Below are positions 50,443 to 60,279 of a DNA stretch of 64,000 nt, piece by piece. The notes under the pieces were generated by a model, which did not search any database, was not told the origin of the DNA, and worked only from the letters and a program-made list of their open reading frames with translations. The translations under genes were made by a program, and so were the position numbers. The first letter of the stretch is position 1, and each line of letters starts with the position of its first letter. Source of the DNA: Candidatus Sulfopaludibacter sp. SbA3 (GTDB lineage Bacteria > Acidobacteriota > Terriglobia > Bryobacterales > Bryobacteraceae); the NCBI GenBank assembly GCA_945890485.1, contig CAMDCN010000003.1, positions 434,001-498,000 of the forward strand. The letters run 5' to 3'.

Positions 50443-51456
50443 CTAAAGGCTCCGGCCAACCGCCTGCGCGATGGCTCGCAACTGCACCATCAGGTCCGCA
50501 AACTGTTCTGGGAACAGGCTCTGCGCTCCATCGCTCAAAGCGCGGTCCGGGTCGTGATGCACTTCCATCAGCAGCACATCGGCCCCTGCCGCCACGGCTG
50601 CTCGCGCCATCGGCGCCACCAGATTCCGCTTGCCGACGCCGTGCGACGGATCCGCCGCCACCGGCAAATGCGTCAGTCCGTGCAGCACCGGAATCGCTGA
50701 GACGTCGAACGTATTCCGCGTGGCGGTCTCGAACGTCCGGATGCCCCGTTCACACAGGATCACGTCGTAGTTGCCGCCCATCATGATGTATTCGGCCGAA
50801 AGCAGCAGTTCTTCGATCGTGGCCGCAATGCCACGCTTCAATAGGATCGGACGGCGGATAGTGCCGAGCTCGCGGAGCAGATTGAAATTCTGCATGTTGC
50901 GCGCGCCCACTTGCAGAATGTCGGAGTACTCGCTCAGTAGCCCGATTTGGCTGCGGTCCATCACCTCGCTGACGACGAACAGCCCGTGGCGGTCGGCCGC
51001 GGTCCGGATCATCTTCAGTCCCTCTTCGCCCAAACCTTGGAAGCTGTACGGGCTCGAACGAGGCTTAAAAGCCCCGCCTCGAATCCCCTTCGCCCCCGCC
51101 TTGGCGACGATTTCGGCCGAGATTTCAATCTGGTCCCGGTTCTCAATCGAGCACGGCCCAGCCATCATCACCACTTCCGGCCCGCCAATTTTCACGCCCC
51201 GAACGGTGATCTCGGTGCCGTGCGGCTTAAAGCTCTTGTTCGCCAGCTTGTAGGGCGAAACGATGCGATGGCATTCCTTCACGCCATCCAGAACTTCGAA
51301 TTCGAGCGGGTCGAAATCTTCCTGCGGTCCCACGCCGCCCAGCACGGTATGCGTCACCCCAGTGGATTTGTGCACCGTGAAGCCCATCATCACCAGTTTC
51401 TCGATGACGCGCTCCACCTGGGTTTCGGTGGCGCCCTCTTGCATCACTACCAGCAT
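50443..51456 (-). CDS. aroF: 3-deoxy-7-phosphoheptulonate synthase (DAHP synthase, type I beta)
   Basis: 337 aa: an N-terminal ferredoxin-like regulatory domain (LVVMQEGATETQVERVIEKLVMMGFTVHKSTGVTHTVLGGVG) and a TIM barrel with MMAGPCSIENRDQI, GGAFKPRSSPYSFQGLGEEGL, ILLKRGIAATIEELL, DPSHGVGKR and EVHHDPDRALSDG (metal and PEP/E4P ligands). It makes DAHP, the first shikimate-pathway product, and the N-terminal domain usually gives feedback control by Phe/Tyr. It is adjacent to chorismate mutase, which can form a functional pair with this enzyme class. Confidence 0.95.
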   Translation of the reverse strand: MLVVMQEGATETQVERVIEKLVMMGFTVHKSTGVTHTVLGGVGPQEDFDPLEFEVLDGVKECHRIVSPYKLANKSFKPHGTEITVRGVKIGGPEVVMMAGPCSIENRDQIEISAEIVAKAGAKGIRGGAFKPRSSPYSFQGLGEEGLKMIRTAADRHGLFVVSEVMDRSQIGLLSEYSDILQVGARNMQNFNLLRELGTIRRPILLKRGIAATIEELLLSAEYIMMGGNYDVILCERGIRTFETATRNTFDVSAIPVLHGLTHLPVAADPSHGVGKRNLVAPMARAAVAAGADVLLMEVHHDPDRALSDGAQSLFPEQFADLMVQLRAIAQAVGRSL

Positions 51457-51755
51457 TAGTTCTCCTTGCTCAACATCCGGTTCCGCTGAATCGTTCGCAT
51501 CTCGTCCATGATCCGCTCGAAGATCCGAATGGCGGAATCGGGAGGCAGCGGCCCCGGGTTGGCGGAAGCCACGTTGTCCAGAACGGCCCGCTCCCGGTTG
51601 GGTTCGTACACGTTCAAGGCCGCACTCTGTTTAATCTGGCCGATCTGCTCCACCACGCGCACCCGTTCATTGATCAACGCGACCAGCCGCCGGTCCACTT
51701 CGTCAATCTGCTCACGGCAAGCCGCCAGCGCGGCCTGCGCCTCTTCCGGTGTCAT
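51456..51755 (-). CDS. aroQ: Chorismate mutase (AroQ class)
   Basis: 99 aa, all helical. REQIDEVDRRLVALINERVRVVEQIGQIKQ carries the conserved Arg and Lys of AroQ mutases, VYEPNRERAVLDNV the middle Arg, and the C-terminal helix IFERIMDEMRTIQRNR. It converts chorismate to prephenate. The ATG overlaps trpA by 4 bp, and the stop is contiguous with the aroF start. Confidence 0.93.
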   Translation of the reverse strand: MTPEEAQAALAACREQIDEVDRRLVALINERVRVVEQIGQIKQSAALNVYEPNRERAVLDNVASANPGPLPPDSAIRIFERIMDEMRTIQRNRMLSKEN

Positions 51756-52564
51756 GCCCGCCCCGCCTTCGCGCCGACTTTTAACTCGCGCGTAAACGAT
51801 TCCAGCTTGCTTTCGAGCTCCGGCGAACCATCACAGCCTTCGATGATCCGGACAAACGCGCTGCCCACCACCACCCCGTCGGCAATCTTGGCCACCGCTG
51901 CGGCGTCGGCCGCCTTGGCGATCCCGAAGCCAACGGCCAAGGGTAGATCCGTCACGGTCCGCATCTTCTCCACCAGTTCCGCCGCCGACCCAGCCACCTG
52001 ATCTCGCACGCCGGTCACCCCGGTCCTGGAGACGAGATAAACGAACCCGGACGAGAACGCCGCCACCTGCTTCAGGCGCTCAATGGGCGACGTCGGCGCC
52101 GCGAGGAACACCGTATCCAGACCCGCCGCCCGGACGGTGGGGACGAACTTCCCGGCCTCTTCCACGCTCGCGTCCGTCATCAGAATCCCGTCCACCCCAG
52201 CCGCGACCGCATCTTTCGCCAGCCGCTCAAAGCCGTAGCTCAGCAGCGGATTCAGGTACGAAAACAGCAGGATGGGGATCTGGCTCCGCTCCCGGATCCT
52301 CCGCGCGACCTCCAGCACCCCGGCCAGGCTCGCGCCATTCGCCAAGGCCCGCTCGGTCGCCCGCATAATCACGGGTCCATCGGCGATGGGGTCCGAAAAC
52401 GGTACCCCCAACTCGATCAGGTCGGCGCCACCCAGTTCCATGGCCTCCACCAGCGAGACTGTCCGTTCCAAAGACGGATCACCCGCCGTGATATAGGCAA
52501 TCAGCGCCGGTTCATTCTCCGCGCGGCACCGCGCAAACAGTTTGCTAATTCGACTCGGGTTCAT
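51752..52564 (-). CDS. trpA: Tryptophan synthase alpha subunit
   Basis: 270 aa from the ATG at 52564 ([31 protein letters not shown]). Catalytic Glu in [18 protein letters not shown] and Asp in [14 protein letters not shown] are present, with SRTGVTGVR and GFGIAKAAD phosphate-site loops. It releases indole from indole-glycerol phosphate. It overlaps the trpB end by 20 bp, giving coupled translation of the alpha-beta complex. Confidence 0.95.
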   Translation of the reverse strand: MNPSRISKLFARCRAENEPALIAYITAGDPSLERTVSLVEAMELGGADLIELGVPFSDPIADGPVIMRATERALANGASLAGVLEVARRIRERSQIPILLFSYLNPLLSYGFERLAKDAVAAGVDGILMTDASVEEAGKFVPTVRAAGLDTVFLAAPTSPIERLKQVAAFSSGFVYLVSRTGVTGVRDQVAGSAAELVEKMRTVTDLPLAVGFGIAKAADAAAVAKIADGVVVGSAFVRIIEGCDGSPELESKLESFTRELKVGAKAGRA

Positions 52565-53756
52565 CCAGTTCTTTGAAGTTTTCGCGGTAGATATCGATGT
52601 CTTTGTCGCCACGGCCGGAGAGGTTCACGATGAACACCTCGCCTTTGGCGTTGGGAGCCCGGCGCAACGCCTCGGCCACCCCGTGGGCGCTTTCGAGCGC
52701 CGGAATCAAGCCCTCGGTGCGCGCCAACGTCTGCGCGGCAGCCAACGCATCGGCGTCGGAACAAGGCACATATTCGGCGCGGCCTTGGTCGGCCAGAAAC
52801 GCATGCTCCGGACCGATCATGGCATAGTCCAGCCCCGCGCTGACGGAGTGGGTCAGTGAGATCTGTCCATCACCGTTCTGCAGCACGTAGCTGAAACAGC
52901 CCTGCAGCACTCCGGGGCTGCCCCCCGCGAATCGGGCGGCGTGCTCACCGGGCTCGAGCGACCGTCCTCCCGCCTCAACGCCAACCAGCCTGACGCTGGT
53001 GTCCGGAACGAAGGCGTGGAAGATGCCGATGGCGTTCGATCCGCCGCCCACGCAAGCGATGATCTGGTCGGGCAACCGGCCCTCTTGCTCAAGAATTTGC
53101 GCCCTGGCTTCAATGCCCATGCAGCTATGGAAGTCGCGGACCATCAGCGGATACGGGTGCGAGCCCAGCGCCGAGCCCAGCAGATAGTGGGTGTCGCCAA
53201 CGTTGGTCACCCAGTCGCGCATCGCCTCGCTGATGGCGTCTTTGAGCGTCCGGCTGCCGCTGGTCACGCCGGTGACTTTGGCCCCGAGCAGGCGCATCCG
53301 GAAGACATTCAGCCGCTGCCGGCGCATGTCCTCTTCGCCCATGTAGATCACGCACTCCATGCCGAAGAGGGCGCAGACCGTGGCCGTGGCCACGCCATGC
53401 TGCCCCGCGCCCGTCTCGGCGATGATGCGCTTCTTCCCCATCCGCCGGGCCAGCAAAATCTGCCCCAAGGCGTTATTGATCTTGTGCGCGCCAGTATGCA
53501 GCAGGTCTTCCCGCTTGATGTAGATCTTTGCGCCGCCCAGCGTCTCGGTCAGGCGCTTGGCGAAGTAGAGCGGCGTCGGCCGCCCTGCGTAGTCTTTGAG
53601 TAGCGAGGCCAGCTCGGCCTGAAACGACGGGTCCTGCCGGGCGGCATAGTAGGCCTGCTCCAGCTCTTCGAGCGGGTTCATCAGAACCTCGGGTACGTAG
53701 CGCCCGCCGTAGGGTCCGAAATGCCCGCCGCTATCGGGTTGAGAGGTTGTAGTCAT
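52545..53756 (-). CDS. trpB: Tryptophan synthase beta subunit
   Basis: 403 aa from the ATG at 53756 ([25 protein letters not shown]). The PLP Lys lies in [18 protein letters not shown], and [29 protein letters not shown] and [19 protein letters not shown] are family blocks. It condenses indole with serine. The start overlaps the trpF stop by 4 bp. Confidence 0.96.
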   Translation of the reverse strand: MTTTSQPDSGGHFGPYGGRYVPEVLMNPLEELEQAYYAARQDPSFQAELASLLKDYAGRPTPLYFAKRLTETLGGAKIYIKREDLLHTGAHKINNALGQILLARRMGKKRIIAETGAGQHGVATATVCALFGMECVIYMGEEDMRRQRLNVFRMRLLGAKVTGVTSGSRTLKDAISEAMRDWVTNVGDTHYLLGSALGSHPYPLMVRDFHSCMGIEARAQILEQEGRLPDQIIACVGGGSNAIGIFHAFVPDTSVRLVGVEAGGRSLEPGEHAARFAGGSPGVLQGCFSYVLQNGDGQISLTHSVSAGLDYAMIGPEHAFLADQGRAEYVPCSDADALAAAQTLARTEGLIPALESAHGVAEALRRAPNAKGEVFIVNLSGRGDKDIDIYRENFKELDEPESN

Positions 53757-54322
53757 GCTGTTAATGCTAATTCGATGAATCGTGCCACCTTGGCGTGGTC
53801 TTTTATCCCTGGCGAGGACTCCAGGCGCGAGCAGGCGTCCACTCCCCAGGGCCGCGCCGTTGCGATGGCCTGCTGCACGTTGTCCGGTCCCAAGCCGCCG
53901 GCCAGCAGGATCTTCCGTTCGGCGCCCGTAGCCCGGCTCCAATCAAAAGTGTGGCCGCTGCCGCCATAGAGGTCGCCCGGGGCGTCGAGAAGAAAGGCCT
54001 CGGCGGGGAAGTTCAACCGGTCCATCGAGAAATCGCTGGTCACTCGAAACGCCTTCCACACAGGGAATCCCTCCGGCGCGGTGCTCTCATCGCCGTGCAA
54101 TTGAATCACATCCAGCCGTGCCTGCCGGGCAATATCCAGGGCGCGCGGTTCATTCACGAAAACGCCCACGCGAAGCACTCCCGGAGGAGTGACAATGCTC
54201 GCCGCCGCCTCCGGCGCGATGTAGCGCGGACTCTTCGGGTAGAAGTTGAATCCCAAAGCTCCCGCCCCGGCCGCAGCATCGGCATCGGCTTGGTTTGTGA
54301 TGCCGCACACCTTCACCATCAT
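53753..54322 (-). CDS. trpF: Phosphoribosylanthranilate isomerase
   Basis: 189 aa. [34 protein letters not shown] holds the catalytic Cys, [10 protein letters not shown] the mid-barrel block, [20 protein letters not shown] the catalytic Asp and [15 protein letters not shown] the phosphate loop; [17 protein letters not shown] ends the barrel (family: GVDVSSGVExxPGxKD). It overlaps trpC and trpB by 4 bp each. Confidence 0.95.
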   Translation of the reverse strand: MMVKVCGITNQADADAAAGAGALGFNFYPKSPRYIAPEAAASIVTPPGVLRVGVFVNEPRALDIARQARLDVIQLHGDESTAPEGFPVWKAFRVTSDFSMDRLNFPAEAFLLDAPGDLYGGSGHTFDWSRATGAERKILLAGGLGPDNVQQAIATARPWGVDACSRLESSPGIKDHAKVARFIELALTA

Positions 54323-55101
54323 GCGCGTAACGCTCGTAGTGCGGCCGCCGGATCCGGCGCCAGCATTAAATGCTCGCCCACCAAGAACGCCTGGTAACCA
54401 GCCCCCTGCAAGAGCCGGACATCGTCCGCCGAATGAATTCCGCTCTCGCTCACCCGTAACGCGCCCGCCGGAATGGACTCCGCCAACCGCAGCGACGTAT
54501 CGAGCGACACCCGAAACGTGTGCAGATCCCGGTTGTTCACACCCAGGATTTCCGCGCCCGAATCCACCGCCCGGGCCAATTCCTCGGCATCGTGAACTTC
54601 TACCAGCGCGGCTAATTGCAAGGAAGCCGCCAACTCCCGGAAACGCCGCATCTCGTCGACAGTCAGAATGGCGGCAATCAGCAGAATCGCATCTGCCCCA
54701 TAAGCCGCCGCCTCGACAATATGCCTTTCGTCAATCGTGAAATCTTTCCGCAGCGCCGGCAGACCCACCGCGCCGCGTGCTGCCTGCAAATCGCCAAAGG
54801 ATCCAAAAAAGAACGATTGATCCGTCAATACGGAGAGTGCCGCCGCACCGCCCGCCTCGTACTGCGCGGCAATCGTGGCCGGGTGAAACGACTCTGTGAA
54901 TACGCCCTTGCTCGGCGAACCCTTCTTAATCTCGGCAATCACGGCCGGCGTCGCTTTCTCCAGGGCGGCGCGGAATTCCCGCCGTCGTGCGAGCGAGTCC
55001 GCGGCCCGCTGTTCAAGCAGCGGATCAACGGCGCTTTCCTTTAGTTCACGCCGCTTTTGTTCGACGATTCGGGACAGGATATCGGGGACGGTCTGCAGCA
55101 T
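54319..55101 (-). CDS. trpC: Indole-3-glycerol phosphate synthase
   Basis: 260 aa. AVIAEIKKGSPSKGVF (Glu, Lys), ALSVLTDQSFFFGSFGDL, LPALRKDFTIDERHIVEAAAYGADAILLI, LGVNNRDLHTFRVSLDTSL and VSESGIHSADDV cover all IGPS active-site strands. The start ATG lies 21 nt after the stop of the peptidyl-prolyl isomerase gene, which thus appears to head the operon. Confidence 0.95.
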   Translation of the reverse strand: MLQTVPDILSRIVEQKRRELKESAVDPLLEQRAADSLARRREFRAALEKATPAVIAEIKKGSPSKGVFTESFHPATIAAQYEAGGAAALSVLTDQSFFFGSFGDLQAARGAVGLPALRKDFTIDERHIVEAAAYGADAILLIAAILTVDEMRRFRELAASLQLAALVEVHDAEELARAVDSGAEILGVNNRDLHTFRVSLDTSLRLAESIPAGALRVSESGIHSADDVRLLQGAGYQAFLVGEHLMLAPDPAAALRALRA

Positions 55102-55122
55102 CCGGAGCGAACCTTCATCCTA

Positions 55123-55974
55123 TCACTTGGCGGGCGAAACCACCTTCACTTCGACGCCCGTGCGCATCTTCTGCATCCAGTCCCGGCTTCGCTGCTGCTT
55201 TATGTCGACGTACAACTTGTCCTTCACCTCGTCGTAGCTCTGCTCCTTCAGCGAGATCAACTTGAAGATGTAGTAGCCATTCGGCAACCGCAGCGGTTGA
55301 CTGATCTCGTTCGGCTTCAGCCCGAAAATGGTCTGCTTCACGTTGTCCGGGATGTCGTCCGACCGCTTCACCGGCGGGTAGTCCCCGTCCTTTTCGCGGG
55401 TCGTCTGGTCTTTCGAGTGCTCCTTGACCAGCGCCACGAAATCGGCCCCCGCTTTCAATTTTGCGTGTAACTCCTCGGCCTTCTTCTTCGCCTGTAGCTC
55501 TTCCGTCTCATTTGTGAAGGAGAGGTAGATCAGCTTCAGATTTGCCGACGAGAACTGATCTTTCATCCGCTCGTAGTACCCCTTCAGCGTCTCCGGGGGC
55601 AGGATGTCGTTCTGCTCCTGCCGCTGAATGATGGCCTCGCTCAGCACCGTCAGCCGGCCCATCTCGATGCGCTGCTCGTACGGGCTTTCCTTATGCAAAC
55701 CCTCTTTTTCGGCCAATTGCGCCATCTTCTTCAACCAACCGTACATCCGCAATGCTTCCACCGGGTTGCTCCGCACCGCGTCCTGCTGCGTCTTGCTCAT
55801 CGTCACCAGCAGCAGTTGCAGGTCCATTTGCGTGAACGGCTGCCCATCGACGGTCGCGATCACCTGATCGGGTTTTTCCGGGTCGATGACGATCTTCGGA
55901 TCGGGCGCGGGCAACTGCTGGGCCAAAACCAGGCTGGACAGGATTAAAACTTGTGAAGCTAAGCGTAAGAACAT
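55123..55974 (-). CDS. Periplasmic peptidyl-prolyl isomerase (SurA/PpiC-like)
   Basis: 283 aa from the ATG at 55974 (MFLRLASQVLILSSLVLAQQ, signal peptide). A SurA-N-like segment (IATVDGQPFTQMDLQLLLVTM) is followed by a parvulin domain: YLSFTNETEELQAKKKAEELHAKLKAGADFVALVKEHSKDQTTREKDGD ... IFGLKPNEISQPLRLPNGYYIFKLI. It assists folding of outer-membrane proteins. It is divergent from the C45-like gene with only 37 bp between starts and heads the trp-aro-tyr operon. Confidence 0.85.
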   Translation of the reverse strand: MFLRLASQVLILSSLVLAQQLPAPDPKIVIDPEKPDQVIATVDGQPFTQMDLQLLLVTMSKTQQDAVRSNPVEALRMYGWLKKMAQLAEKEGLHKESPYEQRIEMGRLTVLSEAIIQRQEQNDILPPETLKGYYERMKDQFSSANLKLIYLSFTNETEELQAKKKAEELHAKLKAGADFVALVKEHSKDQTTREKDGDYPPVKRSDDIPDNVKQTIFGLKPNEISQPLRLPNGYYIFKLISLKEQSYDEVKDKLYVDIKQQRSRDWMQKMRTGVEVKVVSPAK

Positions 55975-56011
55975 CGGTATTACCCAATATACTGAAAAGT
56001 GCAGAGCAACC

Positions 56012-57424
56012 ATGCGCCTAAGGCCGGTAATTGTCGCATTCGCGGTGGCTTGTTGTTGTTGGGCGCAGGCTCCTGCAAAGCCCTCTCCTGCCAGTACCGA
56101 CGCACGGATGAACTCCGCGTTTCGGAAACCTGCGAAGAACGGTTGGATTTTTGTTCATCTCGAAGGGGAGCCCGCCACTATCGGGTACCAGCACGGCTTT
56201 CTGCTGGCCCCGGAGATCGCCGACACGCAGCGCACCATCGCGGCGACGCTGGAGCATGACGTCAAGAAAGATTGGGCGTTCTTTCGCACCGCCGCCGAGC
56301 AGGTTCTGTGGCCCAAGGTAGATGTTGAGTACCGGGAAGAGATGCAGGGCATCGTCGATGGTCTTCAGGCCCGCGGCATAAAGCTCGATCTCTGGGATGT
56401 CGTCGCCCTCAACGCCTGGATCGAGCTCAGCGCCTACTACCTGCCCTGGTCCGAAAAGGTCTCCGCTCCGGTTCCTGAGCGCTGCAGCGCCTTTATGGCC
56501 ACCGGCAGCTACACAAAGTCCGGCCAAATCGTATACGGCCACAACGCCTGGACCGGCTACGCCGAAGGCGCCCGCTGGAACGTGATCTTCGATATCCGTC
56601 CGGCCAAAGGGTTCCATCTCTTTATGGACGGCATGCCCGGTCTGATCCACTCCGGCGACGATTTCGTCGTCAGCTCAGGGGGGCTTATGATCACCGAAAC
56701 GACGATCAGCAACTTCGCCGGGTTCGATCCGGCTGGTATCGCCGAGTTCGTTCGCGCTCGCAAGGCCGCCCAGTACGCCGATTCGATCGATAGCTTCGCC
56801 CGCATCATGATTGAAGGTAACAATGGCGGATACGCCAACAACTGGCTCGTCGGCGACCGCAAAACCGGCGAGATCGCCAGCCTCGAACTCGGCTTGAAGA
56901 ACGTTACCCTGCAACGCACGACCGACGGTTACTTCGTCGGCAGCAACTTCCCCGTGAATCCCAAGCTGATCGCCGAAGAAACCACCTTCGATCCTACCGA
57001 CAGGGCCGTCAGCGCCAATGCCCGGCGCATCCGCTGGGATCAATTGATGGCCGAAAACAAGGGAAAGATCGATGTTGCGCTGGCCCGGACCTTCCTTTCG
57101 GACCACATCGACTCCTTCACCGGGAAGAACGATCCCAACGAACGCACGCTGTGCGGGCACGTCGATCTGTCCCCGCGAGGCATCTCGGGCTGGGTCGGCC
57201 CCCACACACCGGCCGGCGCCGTGCAATCCAAAGTCGCCGATTCCAACATGGCGGAGAGCCTCAGCTTCGATGCTGCCATGGGACACTCCTGCGGCCTTCA
57301 CTTTCGCGCCTCGCCACACATGCGGAAACACCCCGGCTCCCGTTGGCTTCGCCCGCACTTGAAGGATCTGCCGAGTCAGCCGTGGACAATGTTCACAACT
57401 GAAACGGGGCCAGATCGCTTATAG
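56012..57424 (+). CDS. Exported C45/phospholipase B-like Ntn hydrolase
   Basis: 470 aa from the ATG at 56012 (MRLRPVIVAFAVACCCWA, signal peptide). GEPATIGYQHGFLLAPEI is the start block of the C45 acyltransferase/phospholipase B-like family; ERCSAFMATGSYTKSGQIVYGHNAWTG contains the likely N-terminal nucleophile Cys of the mature chain, with GGLMITETTISNFAGFDPAG and GYANNWLVGDRKTGEIASLELG further in the Ntn fold. Such proteins hydrolyse amide or ester bonds after self-cleavage. Its stop overlaps the promoter-like TATAGT of the decaheme gene. Confidence 0.75.
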   Translation: MRLRPVIVAFAVACCCWAQAPAKPSPASTDARMNSAFRKPAKNGWIFVHLEGEPATIGYQHGFLLAPEIADTQRTIAATLEHDVKKDWAFFRTAAEQVLWPKVDVEYREEMQGIVDGLQARGIKLDLWDVVALNAWIELSAYYLPWSEKVSAPVPERCSAFMATGSYTKSGQIVYGHNAWTGYAEGARWNVIFDIRPAKGFHLFMDGMPGLIHSGDDFVVSSGGLMITETTISNFAGFDPAGIAEFVRARKAAQYADSIDSFARIMIEGNNGGYANNWLVGDRKTGEIASLELGLKNVTLQRTTDGYFVGSNFPVNPKLIAEETTFDPTDRAVSANARRIRWDQLMAENKGKIDVALARTFLSDHIDSFTGKNDPNERTLCGHVDLSPRGISGWVGPHTPAGAVQSKVADSNMAESLSFDAAMGHSCGLHFRASPHMRKHPGSRWLRPHLKDLPSQPWTMFTTETGPDRL

Positions 57425-57425
57425 T
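57420..57425 (+). promoter_or_regulatory. TATAGT -10 box of the decaheme cytochrome gene
   Basis: TATAGT is followed by 7 nt and GTG at 57433. It overlaps the C45-like stop codon, and no ribosome site precedes either possible GTG, so a leaderless start at 57433 is favoured. Confidence 0.45.
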
Positions 57426-57432
57426 GTCTCCT

Positions 57433-58314
57433 GTGATTCGTGCCTGGGGTCTCCTCCTCTTTTCGAGCCTGATGTGGGCCCAAAGCAAAGATCCGTACAT
57501 CGGATCGCAGGCCTGCCGTGCCTGCCACAGCACGCAAACGCAGGACTTCTTTCGCAACGCGCACACCAAAGCGGACCGCGGCTGCGAAAGCTGCCACGGC
57601 CCCGGCCGCGCCCACGTCAACGCCGGCGGAAAGAAGGATTTGATCATCGCCTTCTCGGCGCTCTCGCCCCAAAAGTCGCTCGATAACTGCCTGCAGTGCC
57701 ACAGCAAAGACTGGTCCAGGAACAATATCCGCAGTAGCTCCCACTCCCAGGCCGAAGTGGTCTGCTCCAACTGCCACTCCGTCCACAAGGCGGCCACGCC
57801 CAAGCACTTGCTGGCCAACCAGCAAAAAGACCTCTGCTACAGTTGCCACACCGACGTAAAAGCACAGTTCTCCATGCCCTTCAAGCACCGGGTCAACGAA
57901 GGTACTGTGCTGTGCGCCGATTGTCACAATCCCCACGGCGCTCCCGCCCCCACCTGGCGGATGGGCCAGCGGCCGCGGATGCAGCAACACGCCCAAGCCA
58001 ACGAACAGTCCTGTGTACAGTGCCACGCCGACAAGCGCGGCCCCTTCCTGTTTGAACATGCGGCTGTCCGCGTCGATGGCTGCGGCAGTTGCCACGCCGC
58101 TCATGGTTCGGCCAACCCTCGACTGCTCAACCGGCCCGTCGTCTTCACGCTCTGCCTGGAATGCCACAACGGTGCCCCCGGCTTCGGCCGCCAGGGGCAG
58201 GGCATTCCGCTCCAGTCCGGCTCCCACAACATGGCCGACCCGCGCTATCAGAACTGCACCACCTGTCACGTCAAGATCCATGGGTCCAACGCCGACGCGA
58301 GGTTCCTGCGATGA
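57433..58314 (+). CDS. Decaheme cytochrome c (DmsE/MtrA-like)
   Basis: 293 aa from the GTG at 57433 (IRAWGLLLFSSLMWAQ signal peptide; a GTG at 57424 is also in frame). Ten CxxCH motifs are visible: CRAC, CESC, CLQC, CSNC, CYSC, CADC, CVQC, CGSC, CLEC and CTTC, each followed by H, evenly spaced along the whole chain as in DmsE/MtrA decaheme cytochromes. These sit in the periplasm or inside an outer-membrane porin and pass electrons across the outer membrane. The stop overlaps the ATG of the barrel gene by 4 bp, matching the mtrAB arrangement. Confidence 0.9.
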   Translation: MIRAWGLLLFSSLMWAQSKDPYIGSQACRACHSTQTQDFFRNAHTKADRGCESCHGPGRAHVNAGGKKDLIIAFSALSPQKSLDNCLQCHSKDWSRNNIRSSSHSQAEVVCSNCHSVHKAATPKHLLANQQKDLCYSCHTDVKAQFSMPFKHRVNEGTVLCADCHNPHGAPAPTWRMGQRPRMQQHAQANEQSCVQCHADKRGPFLFEHAAVRVDGCGSCHAAHGSANPRLLNRPVVFTLCLECHNGAPGFGRQGQGIPLQSGSHNMADPRYQNCTTCHVKIHGSNADARFLR

Positions 58315-60260
58315 GACGTCTCCTCTTCTGCCTGCTCCTCGCCGCTGCCGTGCAAGCGCAACCCGTCGTCGCCCCCACCCCGCAGCGCGCGGGCGACGCG
58401 AAAGGCGAGGACCTCGCGGGCTACAACGTCGTCAACTCCATCGAAACCGGCTATCGCTTCCGAAACGTCGATGGCAACCTGGACAAGTACCGCAGCGATG
58501 TCAATTACGGCAACGGCATCCGTGTGCTTGGCAGCTATCTCACCATCAACTCGAAAAAGCCCGGCACGGGAAAACTCTTCGACGAGATCGTCCTTTCGAC
58601 GCAAGGCCTTGGCAACGATCCTTATCAGTTCTCCTCCCTCCGCGTCCAGAAAGACAAGATTTATCGCTTCGACTCCGTCTGGCGCTGGATGGACTACTTC
58701 AACCCGGCCCTTCCGATCGCTAACGGCCAGCACGCCATCAATTCGACCCGCCAGTTGCAGGATCATGACCTGATCCTCCTGCCGCAAAGCCGCTTCCGCC
58801 TCCTCCTCGGCTATTCGCGCAATCAGCAGGACGGCCCGTCCTTCAACACCATCCAGTTCCCCGATGGCCGCGGCGACGAGTTCACCTACCTCTGGAACAT
58901 CCGCCGCACTCGCAACGAATATCGCCTCGGCACCGAGTTCGAGGTCTTAAAGACGAAATTCCACGTCCTCCACGGCTGGGAATACTTCAAAGACGATACC
59001 CGCGCCCCGCTCTTCTCCCCCGGGGCCGGAGCCAATCCCACGGACACCGCCACTCTCACCCAGTTTCGCCGTGATGAACCCTCCCACGGCCAAGCCCCCT
59101 ACTGGCGCATCGGCATCCACAATGAGGCTCTGAAATCATTCACCTTCGATGGCCGATTCACCCATACCACCGGCCAGCGCAACTTCGTCGTCGATGAACT
59201 CGCCATCGGCACCGGCCGCTTCAGCGCCGCCCAGAATCGGCAGGTCTTCGTCGGAGGCAATGCCCGTCGCCCGGTGACTACTGGCAATGTCACCCTCAGC
59301 TGGTTCCCAATTGAACGCCTGACTATCACCAACCACACCGCCCTTTACAACACCCGCATGGAGGGCGAGGGCTCCTACGGCGAATTCGCGAATGCCGTCG
59401 CCGGCCTGAATTTCCTGAACTTCCAATACCTTGGCATCCGCACCTTCGCCAATCTAACTGACGCCAATCTAAAGCTCACCCCCTGGCTTGGCGTCTACTC
59501 CGGCTATCACTTCTCGGAGCGCCGCATCGGCTCCAGCGAATTCGAAGACCTGGATGCACCCACCCGCCTCGAACGCACGGAGCAAACCAATCGTCTTCAC
59601 TCCGGCCTCCTCGGCCTCCGCCTCCAGCCCACCAAGCAACTCCGTCTCAGCGTCGATGGCGAACTCGGCCGCGCCGACCGCCCCTTCTACACCACCAGCG
59701 AGAAGGACTACCATACCGTCGCCGCTCGCGCCCAGTGGAAAACCAAGCGCTGGAGCCTGCTGGGCCGCTACCAGACCAACTACAATCTCAACTCGAACTC
59801 CCTGTTCGTCCACAGCGCTCGCACCCGCCTCGCTTCCATCGATGGGACCTTCACCCCGAAGCCGTTTCTTACCCTCGAAGCTGGCTACGGCCATACGCAC
59901 ATTGAAACCGTCACCGGCCTCGCCTACTTTTCCCTCGGCGAACTCATCGAGAACGATCGCAGCCTCTATCGCTCCCGCCTCCGCCAAGTCCGCCTCGGCG
60001 CGCAACTCAGCATCGGCCGGCGTGCCGATCTCTACTTCGGGTACCACCGCATTCAGGACGCCGCCCGCCTCGGCCAATCGCTGATGGATCAGGCTTTCCC
60101 CTTAACTTACGAGACTCCATTGGCCCGCTTCTCAGTACAACTTCACAAAAAGCTGCGTTGGAATTTCGGTTGGCAGTACTACAATTACAAGGAACAGTTC
60201 CTGGCGCTACAGGACTACACCGCTCAGACGGGTTACACCAGTTTGAGTTGGTCGTTCTAA
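58311..60260 (+). CDS. Outer-membrane beta-barrel of a porin-cytochrome conduit (MtrB/PioB-like)
   Basis: 649 aa from the ATG at 58311 (MRRLLFCLLLAAAVQA signal peptide). The rest is a continuous series of amphipathic strands (IETGYRFRNVDGNLDKYRSDVNYGNGIRVLGSYLTI ... LRWNFGWQYYNYKEQF ... TSLSWSF with terminal Phe), about the size of MtrB. The CxxC near the MtrB N-terminus is absent. Its translational coupling to a decaheme cytochrome is the strongest evidence that it sheathes that protein. It could instead be a generic barrel, but the pairing argues for trans-outer-membrane electron transfer. Confidence 0.7.
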   Translation: MRRLLFCLLLAAAVQAQPVVAPTPQRAGDAKGEDLAGYNVVNSIETGYRFRNVDGNLDKYRSDVNYGNGIRVLGSYLTINSKKPGTGKLFDEIVLSTQGLGNDPYQFSSLRVQKDKIYRFDSVWRWMDYFNPALPIANGQHAINSTRQLQDHDLILLPQSRFRLLLGYSRNQQDGPSFNTIQFPDGRGDEFTYLWNIRRTRNEYRLGTEFEVLKTKFHVLHGWEYFKDDTRAPLFSPGAGANPTDTATLTQFRRDEPSHGQAPYWRIGIHNEALKSFTFDGRFTHTTGQRNFVVDELAIGTGRFSAAQNRQVFVGGNARRPVTTGNVTLSWFPIERLTITNHTALYNTRMEGEGSYGEFANAVAGLNFLNFQYLGIRTFANLTDANLKLTPWLGVYSGYHFSERRIGSSEFEDLDAPTRLERTEQTNRLHSGLLGLRLQPTKQLRLSVDGELGRADRPFYTTSEKDYHTVAARAQWKTKRWSLLGRYQTNYNLNSNSLFVHSARTRLASIDGTFTPKPFLTLEAGYGHTHIETVTGLAYFSLGELIENDRSLYRSRLRQVRLGAQLSIGRRADLYFGYHRIQDAARLGQSLMDQAFPLTYETPLARFSVQLHKKLRWNFGWQYYNYKEQFLALQDYTAQTGYTSLSWSF

Positions 60261-60279
60261 CGCCGCGATCTCATTCCTT

